Notes: generated from the letters alone by a model not told the origin. Counted from the first letter of the stretch, positions 17,856 to 29,144 are shown. The stretch is 64,000 nucleotides of DNA from Acinetobacter sp. Ac_5812 (GCF_013072695.1 NZ_LXUK01000012.1:186546-250545); one strand, 5' to 3'. Translations and numbers: made by a program.

Positions 17856-18058
17856 GAAAGTAAGCTATTTTATAATAAAGGTGGTGTCTTTGTTTTCTTT
17901 TCAATGTGCGGATGTGGTGAAAGATATAAAGTTGAACCCAATGAGCTTTAGTCGTTTATATTGGAAATCCCCATGGTAAATTAATCAGAATTTTGTATGA
18001 AAGATTTTTAGATTGGATCTTTGTGTTTTTTGAAAACTATTCAAAGTCTGGATATTAA
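17856..18058 (+). pseudogene. Possible decayed lipoprotein gene
   Basis: Within the 473-base gap 17797-18269 one frame reads FYNKGGVFVFFSMCGCGERYK and on to VEPNEL, then stops. After one missing base it continues in the next frame as VVYIGNPHGKLIRILYERFL and ends at 18058. The Cys after a hydrophobic run looks like a lipoprotein start, but there is no start codon at a suitable place. The rest of the gap (18059-18269) shows nothing recognisable. This is a tentative reading. Confidence 0.3.
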
Positions 18059-18269
18059 CTATTAATGAATTGGATGCTATCCTACTATAAAAAATACTAT
18101 GTTTCAAAAAAGTAAAGGATAATATAATATTGATTTTTTATATTTTATGGTGGGAGTGGTGATAAATTAAAAAAAAATCTTGGTGTTTTTGAGTGGTTTT
18201 AAAATAATTAAAATTTAGGTGTAATAATGCTTTTGTAGAGGTGTTTTAGTCAGATTATTATAGAAATAG

Positions 18270-19055
18270 GTGTTGAGCAATAAAATGATAAGTTATTTGA
18301 AAAATATTTCATTGGTCTTTTTACCCATTATTTTATGTATCAGTTGTAGTAATGGCCAGTCAGCAGGGCAGCCAAGCGCTGATACAGAAGGATTTATCAA
18401 GAAATTAAACCAGCAGCATCGGTTTAAGGTTCATGGCTGTGCAATTAATTATAACGGTACAGATCTTTATATGAATTCTACCGTTGAACCTTGGATCAAA
18501 GCCTTGGGGAAAAACTATAGAAAAGTAGATAGTACGGATGGAATTAATTTAACCAATTTATATATCTATGATGATATAGGAGTGCGATTGGTTGAGAGAA
18601 AAAATGATAAGCAAATTGATAGTTTTCGATTTCGTTTAGAAAGACCAGAGCACGATATAAAGAAAGAAACAGATGCAGAAATAGAAGAAGAGCTGAAGAA
18701 ACCTGATACGGAACAAGTGCGAAATATATTTAAAGATGCTATCGATATAGATGGGATACTTGTTGGCGCTTATCCAATGCATGATGAGGTTAGAAATAAA
18801 TTTCATTCAAAAACACGTGTTAGTTATAACTTAACTATTAGCTGTGAAAATGATCAAAAGGGTAAGCCATTTGGAATCGAGTTAAGTACGAGTTTTAATG
18901 ATCCCGAAGTGATTGATCATATGTATTTTTATAATTATTTTGATTCTATCAGTGATGAGGAGAAAGCGAGGCAGCGTAAAGAGTTCTGTGAAGGTCCTGA
19001 TCGCGATCATCCTATTTTAGGAGGAGGCTGTGAAGACTATCCTGTGAAAAAATAA
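18270..19055 (+). CDS. Lipoprotein, tandem paralog A of the T6SS island
   Basis: About 256 residues from the ATG at 18285, or 261 from a GTG at 18270. The GTG context TGTTGAGCAATAA repeats the vgrG/effector junction at 16160-16172. A hydrophobic N-terminus ends in CISC-SN, a slightly unusual lipobox. The mature domain (SADTEGFIKKLNQQHRFKVH, then DLYMNSTVEPWIKALGKNYR, RVSYNLTISCEN) is shared almost residue for residue with the next gene; only the N- and C-terminal tails differ. The repeated phrase at its start suggests it arrived with a duplicated vgrG-linked segment. Immunity or adaptor function is inferred from location; family not recognised. Confidence 0.65.
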   Translation: MLSNKMISYLKNISLVFLPIILCISCSNGQSAGQPSADTEGFIKKLNQQHRFKVHGCAINYNGTDLYMNSTVEPWIKALGKNYRKVDSTDGINLTNLYIYDDIGVRLVERKNDKQIDSFRFRLERPEHDIKKETDAEIEEELKKPDTEQVRNIFKDAIDIDGILVGAYPMHDEVRNKFHSKTRVSYNLTISCENDQKGKPFGIELSTSFNDPEVIDHMYFYNYFDSISDEEKARQRKEFCEGPDRDHPILGGGCEDYPVKK

Positions 19056-19071
19056 ATGTAATATATTGAAT

Positions 19072-19884
19072 ATGAATAAATTTAAAATTTTTGGAATTCT
19101 GTTTATTAGCTTTTTATGTACCAGTTGTAGTAATAGCCAGTCAGCAGGGCAGCTAAGCGCTGATACAGAAGGATTTATCAAGAAATTAAACCAGCAACAT
19201 CGGTTTAAGGTTCATGGCTGTGCAATTAATTATAACGGTACAGATCTTTATATGAATTCTACCGTTGAACCTTGGATCAAAGCCTTGGGGAAAAACTATA
19301 GAAAAGTGGATAGTACGGATGGAGCTAATTTAACCAATTTATATATCTATGATGATATAGGAGTACGATTGGTTGAGAGAAAAAATGATAAGCAAATTGA
19401 TAGTTTTCGATTTCGTTTAGAAAGACCAGAGCACGATATAAAGAAAGAAACAGATGCAGAAATAGAAGAAGAGTTGAAGAAACCTGATACGGAACAAGTG
19501 CGAAGTATATTTAAAGATGCTATCGATGTAGATGGCGTACTCGTCGGTGCTTATCCAATGCATGATGAAATTAGAAGTAAATTCCATTCAAAAACACGGG
19601 TTAGTTATAATCTTACGGTGGATTGTAATGAAAATCAAAAAGGTGAGTCATTTGGAATCGAGTTAAGTACAAGTTTTAATGATCCCGAAGTAATTGATCA
19701 TATGTTTTTTAATAATTATTTGGATTCAATGACCGAAGAGCAAAAAAAAGCATTAGGACGTAGAACTGATGAAAATGGTAGAGAAATTTGTGGTGATTAT
19801 TTTGATGTAAAAACTATGAAGGTTGCTCCAAGCTATTGTTCAGTAGAAGAATTGGAAGAGGAAAAGAAAAATGCTAATAAATAG
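19072..19884 (+). CDS. Lipoprotein, tandem paralog B of the T6SS island
   Basis: 270 residues from the ATG at 19072; a TTG six bases upstream is also in frame. It has a signal peptide with lipobox-like FLCTSC-SN. Roughly residues 28-230 are nearly identical to paralog A at both DNA and protein level. The C-terminal 40 residues are unrelated (EEQKKALGRRTDENGREICG onward) and highly charged. The 16-base gap between the copies and their high identity indicate a recent duplication or gene conversion. Tandem immunity copies with divergent tails are a known feature of T6SS effector loci. Confidence 0.65.
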   Translation: MNKFKIFGILFISFLCTSCSNSQSAGQLSADTEGFIKKLNQQHRFKVHGCAINYNGTDLYMNSTVEPWIKALGKNYRKVDSTDGANLTNLYIYDDIGVRLVERKNDKQIDSFRFRLERPEHDIKKETDAEIEEELKKPDTEQVRSIFKDAIDVDGVLVGAYPMHDEIRSKFHSKTRVSYNLTVDCNENQKGESFGIELSTSFNDPEVIDHMFFNNYLDSMTEEQKKALGRRTDENGREICGDYFDVKTMKVAPSYCSVEELEEEKKNANK

Positions 19885-19993
19885 TTTTTTCAGGCTAAAG
19901 CATTTTTTAGAAGAGGTTTGCTCTAGACAAAGTATTGGGTCTTATGGCAGATATAATTTTGTAATGAAGTTGCTTGAAAATAAATTAATATAG
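19871..19993 (+). CDS. Short ORF overlapping the end of paralog B
   Basis: A 40-residue frame (MLINSFFRLKHFLEEVCSRQ at its start, ending MKLLENKLI) that starts inside the last codons of paralog B, with GAGG about nine bases upstream. It ends 10 bases before the next gene. It may be a genuine small protein or the remnant of a longer one. Amphipathic, no signal peptide, no family recognised. Confidence 0.35.
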   Translation: MLINSFFRLKHFLEEVCSRQSIGSYGRYNFVMKLLENKLI

Positions 19994-20003
19994 AGGGCAT
20001 TTT

Positions 20004-20465
20004 TTGAGTAAGAATATAGCTATAGTTATACTTGGAATAATATTTTTAATACAATTGGCCCTAAATTTATATTTATTTAAATTTAGGGAAACGCCTAAGA
20101 TACATGTATTAGATCGGCCATTGCAAATAGCTTCAAGCTTTGATAATTATTCTGAATATACTATTTTGCCAGCGGGTACAGTTTTATATGATGATAGCGA
20201 TTCTTTAAACAGAAGGGTGATGGTTTATTTTAATCTACAAGGTGTGGATTTCAATTTTGTTGATCAAGATGCTGATATATTAAAGCAACCTAATGAAGTG
20301 TCTGCAATTAGAGCTGTTGATTTGCCTAGAGTCTTAAAATCTATTCCTTTAACCAAGAAAGATATATTTTTAATTATTAAATATGATGAAGATATCAATC
20401 CAAAGGTTCGTGAAATGCTATTTAAGAAATATAAAATTAAGCCCTCTGAATTTGAGTCATATTAG
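20004..20465 (+). CDS. Small membrane-anchored protein of unknown function
   Basis: 153 residues read from a TTG start with GAGGG seven bases upstream; no better start is available. One N-terminal membrane segment (IAIVILGIIFLIQLALNLYL) is followed by a soluble domain containing YTILPAGTVLYDDSDSLNRR and a C-terminal KVREMLFKKYKIKP. It is the last intact gene of the T6SS-linked island. It could be a further immunity-type protein facing the periplasm. Function unknown. Confidence 0.6.
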   Translation: MSKNIAIVILGIIFLIQLALNLYLFKFRETPKIHVLDRPLQIASSFDNYSEYTILPAGTVLYDDSDSLNRRVMVYFNLQGVDFNFVDQDADILKQPNEVSAIRAVDLPRVLKSIPLTKKDIFLIIKYDEDINPKVREMLFKKYKIKPSEFESY

Positions 20466-20504
20466 GAGTGATTCCTAAAGCAAAATCTATTAAATAAAAA
20501 AATT

Positions 20505-20570
20505 AAAACTTTTTTAGGAATAGGCTGTGAAAATTACCCTATAAAAAATAACAATACTGCCGTAAAATAA
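20505..20570 (+). pseudogene. C-terminal remnant of a third paralog
   Basis: The frame ending at 20570 reads FLGIGCENYPIKNNNTAVK. The last codons of paralog A give ILGGGCEDYPVKK, and the DNA agrees closely over TTAGGAxxAGGCTGTGAA. Only about 40 bases are alignable, so this is the 3' stub of another copy, probably left by deletion. Confidence 0.45.
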
Positions 20571-20597
20571 AAAGCAGAGCCGAAGCTCTGCTTTTTT
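20569..20597. terminator. Bidirectional terminator between T6SS island and purB
   Basis: AAAGCAGAGC and GCTCTGCTTT pair around CGAA, with A and T runs outside. It serves both the island on the plus strand and purB on the minus strand. Confidence 0.85.
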
Positions 20598-20610
20598 GAG
20601 TCAATCAGTT

Positions 20611-22008
<1,398 letters not shown>

Positions 22009-22107
22009 TTAAAGTTTAGCTCTCCCTTGCGGAACTTTAGTCGTTCCTCAGGAGAGATTTAGAGAGGTTGTAAAACGGTATAAAAATAAATTCGTTGTAG
22101 CATCGGT

Positions 22108-22839
22108 CTATACCACCTGATACTGCAAACGAGCGAGAGCTTGAATATCTTGCAATAATTTGCGTTTACTAAAGATCATACTCCAAGAGCTTCCACCGAG
22201 CTGCTTCCATAAATGTGCAAGTTGTAAGCCTGTAAATAAGCATGCACGAATACGGTTGGTATGATTGATGTCTTTAAATGCTTCCGCATTGCCACGCACC
22301 AAGATGCGAGGATTGATCTGTCCCGCAGTTTCGACATAGGTTTGTGCGAGGTTGGCAATGATGCTTGGGTGTAAGTAGTTATTATCGAAAAAGGAGAGTT
22401 GCTTTAAGATTTTTTGTTGTGAGCTTTCTATAATTTTGACATATTCAGGATTGCTATAAACTTTCTTTTCCAGTTGCAATAAGGCCATCGCATAGGACAT
22501 GGGTAGTTTTGCTGTCGACATTTTCGGAACACGGGATTTTGGTGCGGTATTAAAAGGCTGAGTAATACAGCCTTCTAATGTTTTTAATCCGAGTGAAATG
22601 TCTGCAAGTTGATTAAAAAAATCCAAGGTCTGAGTGGCATTATTTGCTGCAGGACGAATATTTAGACTGGCTTTAATTAATAGCTCAAAATAGAAATTAC
22701 CACTATCGCCAATACTTTGCTGACCTGCCATTGCAGTCATATGTGTTAACTGAGTTGCCTGAAAGACTGCGGCCAATGCTAGAGCACGGTTTTGTCTAAC
22801 ATTCAACGCTTGAGTGTGCTGAAAGGGTAACTCGACCAT
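22108..22839 (-). CDS. hflD: HflD-type high-frequency lysogenization protein
   Basis: 243 residues, about thirty longer than the E. coli protein. It is all alpha-helical, with [21 protein letters not shown] at the start and [20 protein letters not shown] in the second half as family hallmarks. In E. coli HflD is a peripheral membrane protein that binds and destabilises lambda CII; its cellular role is otherwise unclear. It lies between mnmA and purB, as in many gammaproteobacteria, with 18 bases to mnmA. Confidence 0.93.
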   Translation of the reverse strand: MVELPFQHTQALNVRQNRALALAAVFQATQLTHMTAMAGQQSIGDSGNFYFELLIKASLNIRPAANNATQTLDFFNQLADISLGLKTLEGCITQPFNTAPKSRVPKMSTAKLPMSYAMALLQLEKKVYSNPEYVKIIESSQQKILKQLSFFDNNYLHPSIIANLAQTYVETAGQINPRILVRGNAEAFKDINHTNRIRACLFTGLQLAHLWKQLGGSSWSMIFSKRKLLQDIQALARLQYQVV

Positions 22840-22857
22840 GCTTCGCTTCCAATTTCC

Positions 22858-23991
<1,134 letters not shown>

Positions 23992-23995
23992 CTAA

Positions 23996-24484
23996 TTAAG
24001 CGTCCAAATGAGAAGTTAATGAGGGAGAGAATGGGTGCTCATAAATAAGCGATAAAGGATATTTTTTGCCAGCTAGGGCATCTTCAACAGCTTTTAAAAC
24101 CAATGGGCTACGCGCACGAGCTGTTTCTTGTAGTTCATCCAAGTTCATCCATACTGCAGCGACAATGCCTGTATCTAGTTGTGCATTTTCTTCAACTGCA
24201 GTCACATGGGCCAAGAAGCAAAAACGATAGTAGGTGCGATCAGGAAACATTGGTGGGGTATAGGTATAGATCCCCAGCAAATGATCAATTTCAACATGAT
24301 GACCTGTTTCTTCTAAGGTCTCACGGATGGCTGCTTGAATAATGGTTTCGTCGCATTCGACATGACCTGCGGGTTGATTAAACACGGTATGTACAAAGCC
24401 TTCGCTGTGTTCTTCAACAAACAGAAAACGTCCGTCTTTTTCGACAACAGTGGCGACTGTGACATGAGGTGTCCAAGCGGTCAT
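23996..24484 (-). CDS. Nudix hydrolase, NudJ-like
   Basis: About 162 residues from the ATG at 24484; another in-frame ATG at 24496 is possible, but the shorter form aligns with NudJ, whose chain starts just before PHVTVA. The Nudix box GHVECDETIIQAAIRETLEE carries the conserved Gly, Arg and Glu residues. NudJ hydrolyses nucleoside tri- and diphosphates and HMP pyrophosphate (thiamine precursor). It is the first gene of the nudix-mnmA-hflD-purB operon, as in enterobacteria where nudJ precedes mnmA. Confidence 0.88.
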   Translation of the reverse strand: MTAWTPHVTVATVVEKDGRFLFVEEHSEGFVHTVFNQPAGHVECDETIIQAAIRETLEETGHHVEIDHLLGIYTYTPPMFPDRTYYRFCFLAHVTAVEENAQLDTGIVAAVWMNLDELQETARARSPLVLKAVEDALAGKKYPLSLIYEHPFSPSLTSHLDA

Positions 24485-24496
24485 AGAAAGCACCAT

Positions 24497-24784
24497 GATT
24501 TTAAAAAACGTATTCTACAAAATTTGACTGTTTTTGGCTACATAGGAAGGCTAATTCGCTAAAGCGGAGGAAAAATATTTGCTGTGATCCGTGTGTATTT
24601 GATGTGTTGAGAATCAAAAAGGAATTGCTTCAAAAAAAGAGAATATGCTAGTGTATTTTTTGACCGCAAGGTAAAAATAACAATTCCGTCTAAGCGATGC
24701 ATTATTTGCTCAGGCCTTTCAATAATTTAGAAGTAGAACAGATGACGAATTAGACTCATATACAGCACACGGAGTTGAAGTATT
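24497..24784. other. Divergent intergenic region
   Basis: 288 bases between the Nudix operon and the formamidase gene. It must contain promoters for both directions. No palindrome, terminator or small gene stood out. Confidence 0.4.
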
Positions 24785-25960
24785 ATGCAACATATTAAAA
24801 TTAAACCAGGTGTCGCTTTAGCAGAACAAGCAGAGATTGGCCATAATCGCTGGCATCCAGATATTCCTTTTTTAACATCGGTGAAACCAGGCGAAGAAAT
24901 TCTTATTGAAAGTCTGGATTTTCTAGACGCTCAAATTAAAGATACCGATGATGTCTCTGATGTAAAACATGTAGATCTCACTCGAGCACATCCACTGACA
25001 GGACCTTTTTATGTTGAAGGTGCTGAGCCGGGCGATTTGTTGGTGATTGATCTTCTGGATATTCAGCCAATTTCCGATGTGGGCTTTTCTGGCGTTTTCG
25101 CGAAAGAAAATGGCGGTGGATTTTTAGCGGATTATTTCCCTGAAGCGGATAAGGCAATTTGGGATTTAAAAGGATTATTTGCAACGTCACGTCATATCCC
25201 CGGTGTTCGTATTGCTGGCTTAAAACATCCTGGATTAATGGGGACGCTTCCTTCACATGAGCTTTTAAAAGAATGGAACCGCAGAGAAGCATTATTGGTA
25301 CCTAAAGGGCAGGCAAATCCACCTGATCCAAGAACTGCGGTGTTACGTGGTGTCACGGGTGCAGAGTTTGATCGAATGGCAATTGAGGCAGCCCGTACGG
25401 TACCACCACGTGAGCATGGTGGTAATACTGATATTAAAGATCTTGCAGCGGGCAGTCGTATTTATTTTCCTGTGTATCAGAAAGGTGCTGGATTCTCGAT
25501 GGGTGATCTACACTTCTCACAAGGTGATGGCGAAATCGGCTTTTGTGGTGCGATTGAAATGGATGGGGTAACCCGTGTTGGTTTTGACCTGATTAAAGGT
25601 GGAATGGAAAAATATAATATTGATTCACCGATCTTTGTTCCAAGTAATGTCAGACCTAATTACGATCAGTGGCTAACCTTTGAAGGCATCAGTGTTGAAA
25701 ATGGGGTAAATCATTATCTGGATGCGACGGTTGCCTATCGTCAGGCCTGTTTAAAAGCGATTAAATATCTTGAGAATTTTGGATTTACGGGATCTCAAGC
25801 CTATATGTTGCTGACCGCAGCGCCTGTTGAAGGACGTATCGGTGGCATTGTGGATATTCCAAACTGTGCTTGCACAATTTCTTTACCAACCTCTATCTTT
25901 GAGAAGAATATTTTGCCGCAAGGTGCCTTAAACGAGAATAAGTTTTGGGGGCATCGTTAG
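24785..25960 (+). CDS. fmdA: Formamidase/acetamidase (FmdA family)
   Basis: 391 residues, typical for formamidases that hydrolyse formamide (or acetamide) to the acid and ammonia. Diagnostic stretches are TRAHPLTGPFYVEGAEPGDL, FAKENGGGFLADYFPEA, PREHGGNTDIKDLAAGSRIY and a catalytic-loop region with FSQGDGEIGFCGAIEMDG. It is followed after 42 bases by the fmdB zinc-ribbon gene, the usual partner. The pair would let the cell use short amides as a nitrogen source. Confidence 0.93.
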   Translation: MQHIKIKPGVALAEQAEIGHNRWHPDIPFLTSVKPGEEILIESLDFLDAQIKDTDDVSDVKHVDLTRAHPLTGPFYVEGAEPGDLLVIDLLDIQPISDVGFSGVFAKENGGGFLADYFPEADKAIWDLKGLFATSRHIPGVRIAGLKHPGLMGTLPSHELLKEWNRREALLVPKGQANPPDPRTAVLRGVTGAEFDRMAIEAARTVPPREHGGNTDIKDLAAGSRIYFPVYQKGAGFSMGDLHFSQGDGEIGFCGAIEMDGVTRVGFDLIKGGMEKYNIDSPIFVPSNVRPNYDQWLTFEGISVENGVNHYLDATVAYRQACLKAIKYLENFGFTGSQAYMLLTAAPVEGRIGGIVDIPNCACTISLPTSIFEKNILPQGALNENKFWGHR

Positions 25961-26002
25961 TCTTGGATGAATGCAGATTGATCGTTAAAGAAGGATTTTA
26001 AG

Positions 26003-26299
26003 ATGCCACTGTATGATTTTAGATGTGAACATTGTGAAGGGATTTTCGAGCAGAATGTCCCAATGGCTAGTATTGGAAGGGATAACACATCTTGCCCATA
26101 TTGCCAGCAATCCATATTATTAAGACCGATGATGACAGGGCATCAAAAGATCTCAGTCAAAAATAAATGGCGCCCCTCATCGAGTGCCGAGCAACTGGCG
26201 GGGCCCTTGGTTGATGGACCTGGAACCAGCAAAAAAAGTGCTCGGACATCGGTGTTGCATAACTGTCGCGGTGTGAATTGTTCTTTATGTGAGGTTTGA
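26003..26299 (+). CDS. fmdB: FmdB-type zinc ribbon protein
   Basis: 98 residues. It starts with the family signature MPLYDFRCEHCEGIFEQ; the zinc ligands are Cys8-x-x-Cys and CPYC. A second cysteine group, NCRGVNCSLCEV, closes the protein. FmdB proteins were first described as putative regulators beside fmdA; a direct role is not established. It lies 42 bases behind fmdA in the same operon. Confidence 0.88.
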   Translation: MPLYDFRCEHCEGIFEQNVPMASIGRDNTSCPYCQQSILLRPMMTGHQKISVKNKWRPSSSAEQLAGPLVDGPGTSKKSARTSVLHNCRGVNCSLCEV

Positions 26300-26328
26300 G
26301 CTTCTACACTTTAAAAGTAAGAGATATT

Positions 26329-26366
26329 GCCATCCTGTGATTTTGTTGTGTTGGATGGCTTTTATA
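26329..26366. terminator. Likely terminator between fmdB and the DUF4262 gene
   Basis: GCCATCC and GGATGGC pair across a loop of about 17 bases, followed by TTTTA on the plus strand. The long loop makes it a modest call. Confidence 0.45.
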
Positions 26367-26397
26367 TAAGCTTGATGATATGCCTTTAGGGATAACG

Positions 26398-27168
26398 TCA
26401 TTCTTCCTGATATTCATCAAGATCTAATTTTTTCCATGCATCACCGATGAAATCTCTTTCAGCCACTTGACCGTAACCAAGATCAAAAATGTCATTTAGA
26501 CTCGGGTCTTTTAAAATCATTTGTTCCAAGGCAACTAAGCGAATATCATCTGGTTCTTGGTCTCCAGTTAAAAACTGCCAATCGCCATCAGTTTCGTGAA
26601 CAACGCGTAAGATGGGTTGATTATGTTCTAGCCATTGCCGAGTGGTAAAAATACCGAGGTTTTTAGCTTCTCTGAACTTAAAATCAGCATTTCGGTCTAA
26701 GAGTGGTTGATCATAAATAAATTCTTCCTCAAATCCATCTTCCCAAGGCAATTTATTATTACGATCTGCCCAAACCAATTGCAAAGCGGAAAAATTGTCG
26801 TGTTGATAGTAATTTAAAGCAGCACCAAAATAATCTTCAATATTTTTAATATCTACAGGCAAAAATTGAGCACGAGTTTCTTTAAAAATTTGATCGCCAT
26901 ACTCTTGATTGAGAGCAATTATTTCTCCATTTTTGATCAGATTAGCCACATCATTGATGATGGTATGTGCTAAGTCAGTTGCTAGCCCAAAGCATATAAT
27001 TTCAGGGTGCTGATAGCTTTCATATAAACCGATACTATAACTAAAAGAGGGTAAATAGTCTGTCGCACTAATTCCTATAACTTGCAGTCCGTACTTTTCA
27101 ATATTGAGCTTAGTTGTACTAATGAGTGCATCCGGAGTAGGGCAATTATGTGAATGATCAGTGTTCAT
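26398..27168 (-). CDS. DUF4262 domain protein
   Basis: 256 residues. The N-terminal 150 residues show the DUF4262 pattern: YGLQVIGISATDYLPSFSYS, then IGLYESYQHPEIICFGL, with the conserved Tyr-x-x-Gly-Leu and His-Pro-Glu. The C-terminal part (QPILRVVHETDGDWQFLTGD) resembles DUF2185-like immunity domains. Both domain types occur in small cytoplasmic proteins, some near polymorphic toxins, but no toxin gene lies here. Function unknown. Transcribed alone. Confidence 0.75.
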   Translation of the reverse strand: MNTDHSHNCPTPDALISTTKLNIEKYGLQVIGISATDYLPSFSYSIGLYESYQHPEIICFGLATDLAHTIINDVANLIKNGEIIALNQEYGDQIFKETRAQFLPVDIKNIEDYFGAALNYYQHDNFSALQLVWADRNNKLPWEDGFEEEFIYDQPLLDRNADFKFREAKNLGIFTTRQWLEHNQPILRVVHETDGDWQFLTGDQEPDDIRLVALEQMILKDPSLNDIFDLGYGQVAERDFIGDAWKKLDLDEYQEE

Positions 27169-27233
27169 AAGTTATCCCTAAAAGTTTATTATTTTTAATT
27201 GTGTGCAAAATTAAGGAGAAGCATAACGAAGTC

Positions 27234-27776
27234 TTAAACTTCGCTATTCTTATAATTATCCTTCACTTTCACATAATGACGTGCTGAATAAGGAAGGAAT
27301 TCCATTTCTTTTTCAGTCAATGCACGAACTTGCTGTACTGGACTGCCGACATAGAGATAACCACTTTTTAGCACTTTACGTGGCGGCACCAGACTACCTG
27401 CACCAATCATTACATCATCTTCAATAATCACGTCATCTAACACAACGGTATTAATCCCGATCAAGACACGATTACCAATAGTGCATCCATGTAAAGTCAC
27501 ATGATGTCCAACAGTTACATCTTCTCCAATGACCAGTGGAGAGCCATTCGGTTTAGATTGATTCTTATGGCTGACATGTAACATACAGTGATCTTGCACA
27601 TTGCTGTTTTTGCCGATTTGAATCGAATTTACATCACCACGAATTACTGCAAATGGCCAAACTGAAACATTCTCTGCTAATTTGACATCACCAACTACAA
27701 CTGACATCTCATCTACATAGCAGCTTGCATCAACATCAGGTTCTTGGTCTAGATAGGGACGAATGTTCTTTGGCAT
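27234..27776 (-). CDS. Gamma-class carbonic anhydrase family protein (YrdA-like)
   Basis: 180 residues forming a left-handed beta helix of hexapeptide repeats from about residue 20 to 140. The three metal-ligand histidines of the family are visible in QDHCMLHVSH and VGHHVTLHG. Proteins of this YrdA/PaaY group bind zinc or iron; some are weak carbonic anhydrases or thioesterases. Monocistronic by appearance, with a terminator-bearing gap toward dacC. Confidence 0.9.
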   Translation of the reverse strand: MPKNIRPYLDQEPDVDASCYVDEMSVVVGDVKLAENVSVWPFAVIRGDVNSIQIGKNSNVQDHCMLHVSHKNQSKPNGSPLVIGEDVTVGHHVTLHGCTIGNRVLIGINTVVLDDVIIEDDVMIGAGSLVPPRKVLKSGYLYVGSPVQQVRALTEKEMEFLPYSARHYVKVKDNYKNSEV

Positions 27777-27818
27777 AGTGGCTTTCGATTGAAAAATTTA
27801 GAGTAATTATAAAATAAA

Positions 27819-27850
27819 AAAGCATTCATACCCAAGAGCATGAATGCTTA
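27819..27850 (-). terminator. Terminator of the dacC transcript
   Basis: AGCATTCAT at 27821-27829 pairs with ATGAATGCT at 27840-27848. On the minus strand it is followed by a long T run, directly downstream of the dacC stop. Confidence 0.8.
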
Positions 27851-27868
27851 ATCGTACTTTTCTAAAAT

Positions 27869-29017
27869 TTAGAATAAGTTACTGAAGAACATTTTAATAT
27901 GGTCAATCATACGTGCAAAGAAGCTAGCTTCTTCAACAGGTTTTAATGCAACCAATGGTTTTTCAGCAATCACTTTGCCATCGAGACTCGCGACTAATTT
28001 ACCAACAACTTGACCTTTGGCTAAAGGTGCGTTCAGTTTCGGTTGAACTACAAGCTGAGTTTTGATTTTATCTGCTTGACCTTTAGGCATGGTGACATTG
28101 AAGTTTTCAGCTAAACCAATTTGAACTTCATCTTGTTTACCAAACCATACTTTTGCTTTAGCAAGAACTTGGTTGGCCGGTTGAACGTTTGCAGTTTCAA
28201 AGTTTGCAAAACCCCAAGCCAATAAGGTGCGAGTTTGGCTGGCACGTTCATTCATGCTTGGTGTACCAAAGATCACCGAGATCAAGCGCATTGGACCGCG
28301 TTTACTTGATGTGGTTAAGCAGAAACCTGCTTCATTGGTATGACCTGTTTTTAAACCATCAACACTTGGATCTGTATAAAGCAGAGCATTACGATTGCCT
28401 TGCTTAATCCCGTTGAAAGTAAATTCTTTTTCAGAATAAATTGGGTAGTATTTCGAGCTATCTTTGATAATGTGCTGAGCAAGAATCGCCATATCTTTTG
28501 CTGTTGAATAATGACCATCAGCTGGCATACCTGTTGAGTTGATGAAATGCGTATTCACCATACCCACACGTTTTGCTTCTTGGTTCATCATGTGGGCAAA
28601 AGTACCTTCGTTGCCCGCAATGTGTTCAGCCATTGCTTTAGATGCATCATTACCTGACTGGATAATAATACCACGGAGCATTTCTAAAACTGTTGCCGTG
28701 CCATTTAATGGAACGTACATACATGATTCAGAACTGCTACCACGACACCACGCAGATTCATTCATGCGTACTTGTTCGTTTTCAGTCAATTCACCCTTTA
28801 AAAGTTTTTGCTCAATGATGTAGCTTGTCATCATTTTTGTCATTGAAGCAGGTGCAAGTTTTTCATCTTCGTTTTTAGCAGCGAGAATCTGTCCAGTCTC
28901 GTAATCCATCAATACATAAGATTTATTATTTAATTCTGGTGGAGCAGATAGGACAGTTGCTGCATATGAAAAGCTTGGCAAAAGGAGTAATGCAGCAAGA
29001 GCGCTTTTTTGAGTCAT
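27869..29017 (-). CDS. dacC: D-alanyl-D-alanine carboxypeptidase (PBP5/6 family)
   Basis: About 382 residues from the ATG at 29017, which gives a normal signal peptide (MTQKSALAALLLLPSFSYAA). The frame extends to 29077, but the extra N-terminus would bury the signal. Active-site motifs are SxxK in ASMTKM, SGN in QSGND and KTG in GLKTGHTNEAG. The C-terminal beta domain ends in an amphipathic anchor (FFARMIDHIKMFFSNLF). It removes the terminal D-Ala from peptidoglycan pentapeptides at the outer face of the inner membrane. Whether it corresponds to DacC or DacA is by similarity only. Confidence 0.92.
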   Translation of the reverse strand: MTQKSALAALLLLPSFSYAATVLSAPPELNNKSYVLMDYETGQILAAKNEDEKLAPASMTKMMTSYIIEQKLLKGELTENEQVRMNESAWCRGSSSESCMYVPLNGTATVLEMLRGIIIQSGNDASKAMAEHIAGNEGTFAHMMNQEAKRVGMVNTHFINSTGMPADGHYSTAKDMAILAQHIIKDSSKYYPIYSEKEFTFNGIKQGNRNALLYTDPSVDGLKTGHTNEAGFCLTTSSKRGPMRLISVIFGTPSMNERASQTRTLLAWGFANFETANVQPANQVLAKAKVWFGKQDEVQIGLAENFNVTMPKGQADKIKTQLVVQPKLNAPLAKGQVVGKLVASLDGKVIAEKPLVALKPVEEASFFARMIDHIKMFFSNLF

Positions 29018-29074
29018 TCTAGGTGGTTCCAATATCTTGTATGAAGCAGTCGAGCCTAGCATTTTAGGACAAAG

Positions 29075-29108
29075 CAAAGCCGACTTCTACGGGGGAAGTC
29101 GGCTTTTT
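29075..29108. terminator. Terminator between the small secreted protein gene and dacC
   Basis: AAAGCCGACTTC and GAAGTCGGCTTT form a perfect 12-bp stem. T runs are present on both strands, better on the plus strand. It separates the small secreted-protein gene from dacC. Confidence 0.8.
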
Positions 29109-29144
29109 CATACAGTATTGTAACCTGAAGCTTAATTGGTCGGA

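Noticed and set aside
16158..18285. TGTTGAGCAATAA occurring twice, considered as an attachment site or insertion target duplication
   Set aside because: Both copies begin a reading frame at an equivalent place, so duplication of a vgrG-linked segment explains them better than mobile-element insertion; no integrase or transposase is nearby.
26398..27168. DUF4262 gene as part of a toxin-immunity locus
   Set aside because: No polymorphic toxin or secretion gene lies beside it; the domain alone is insufficient.
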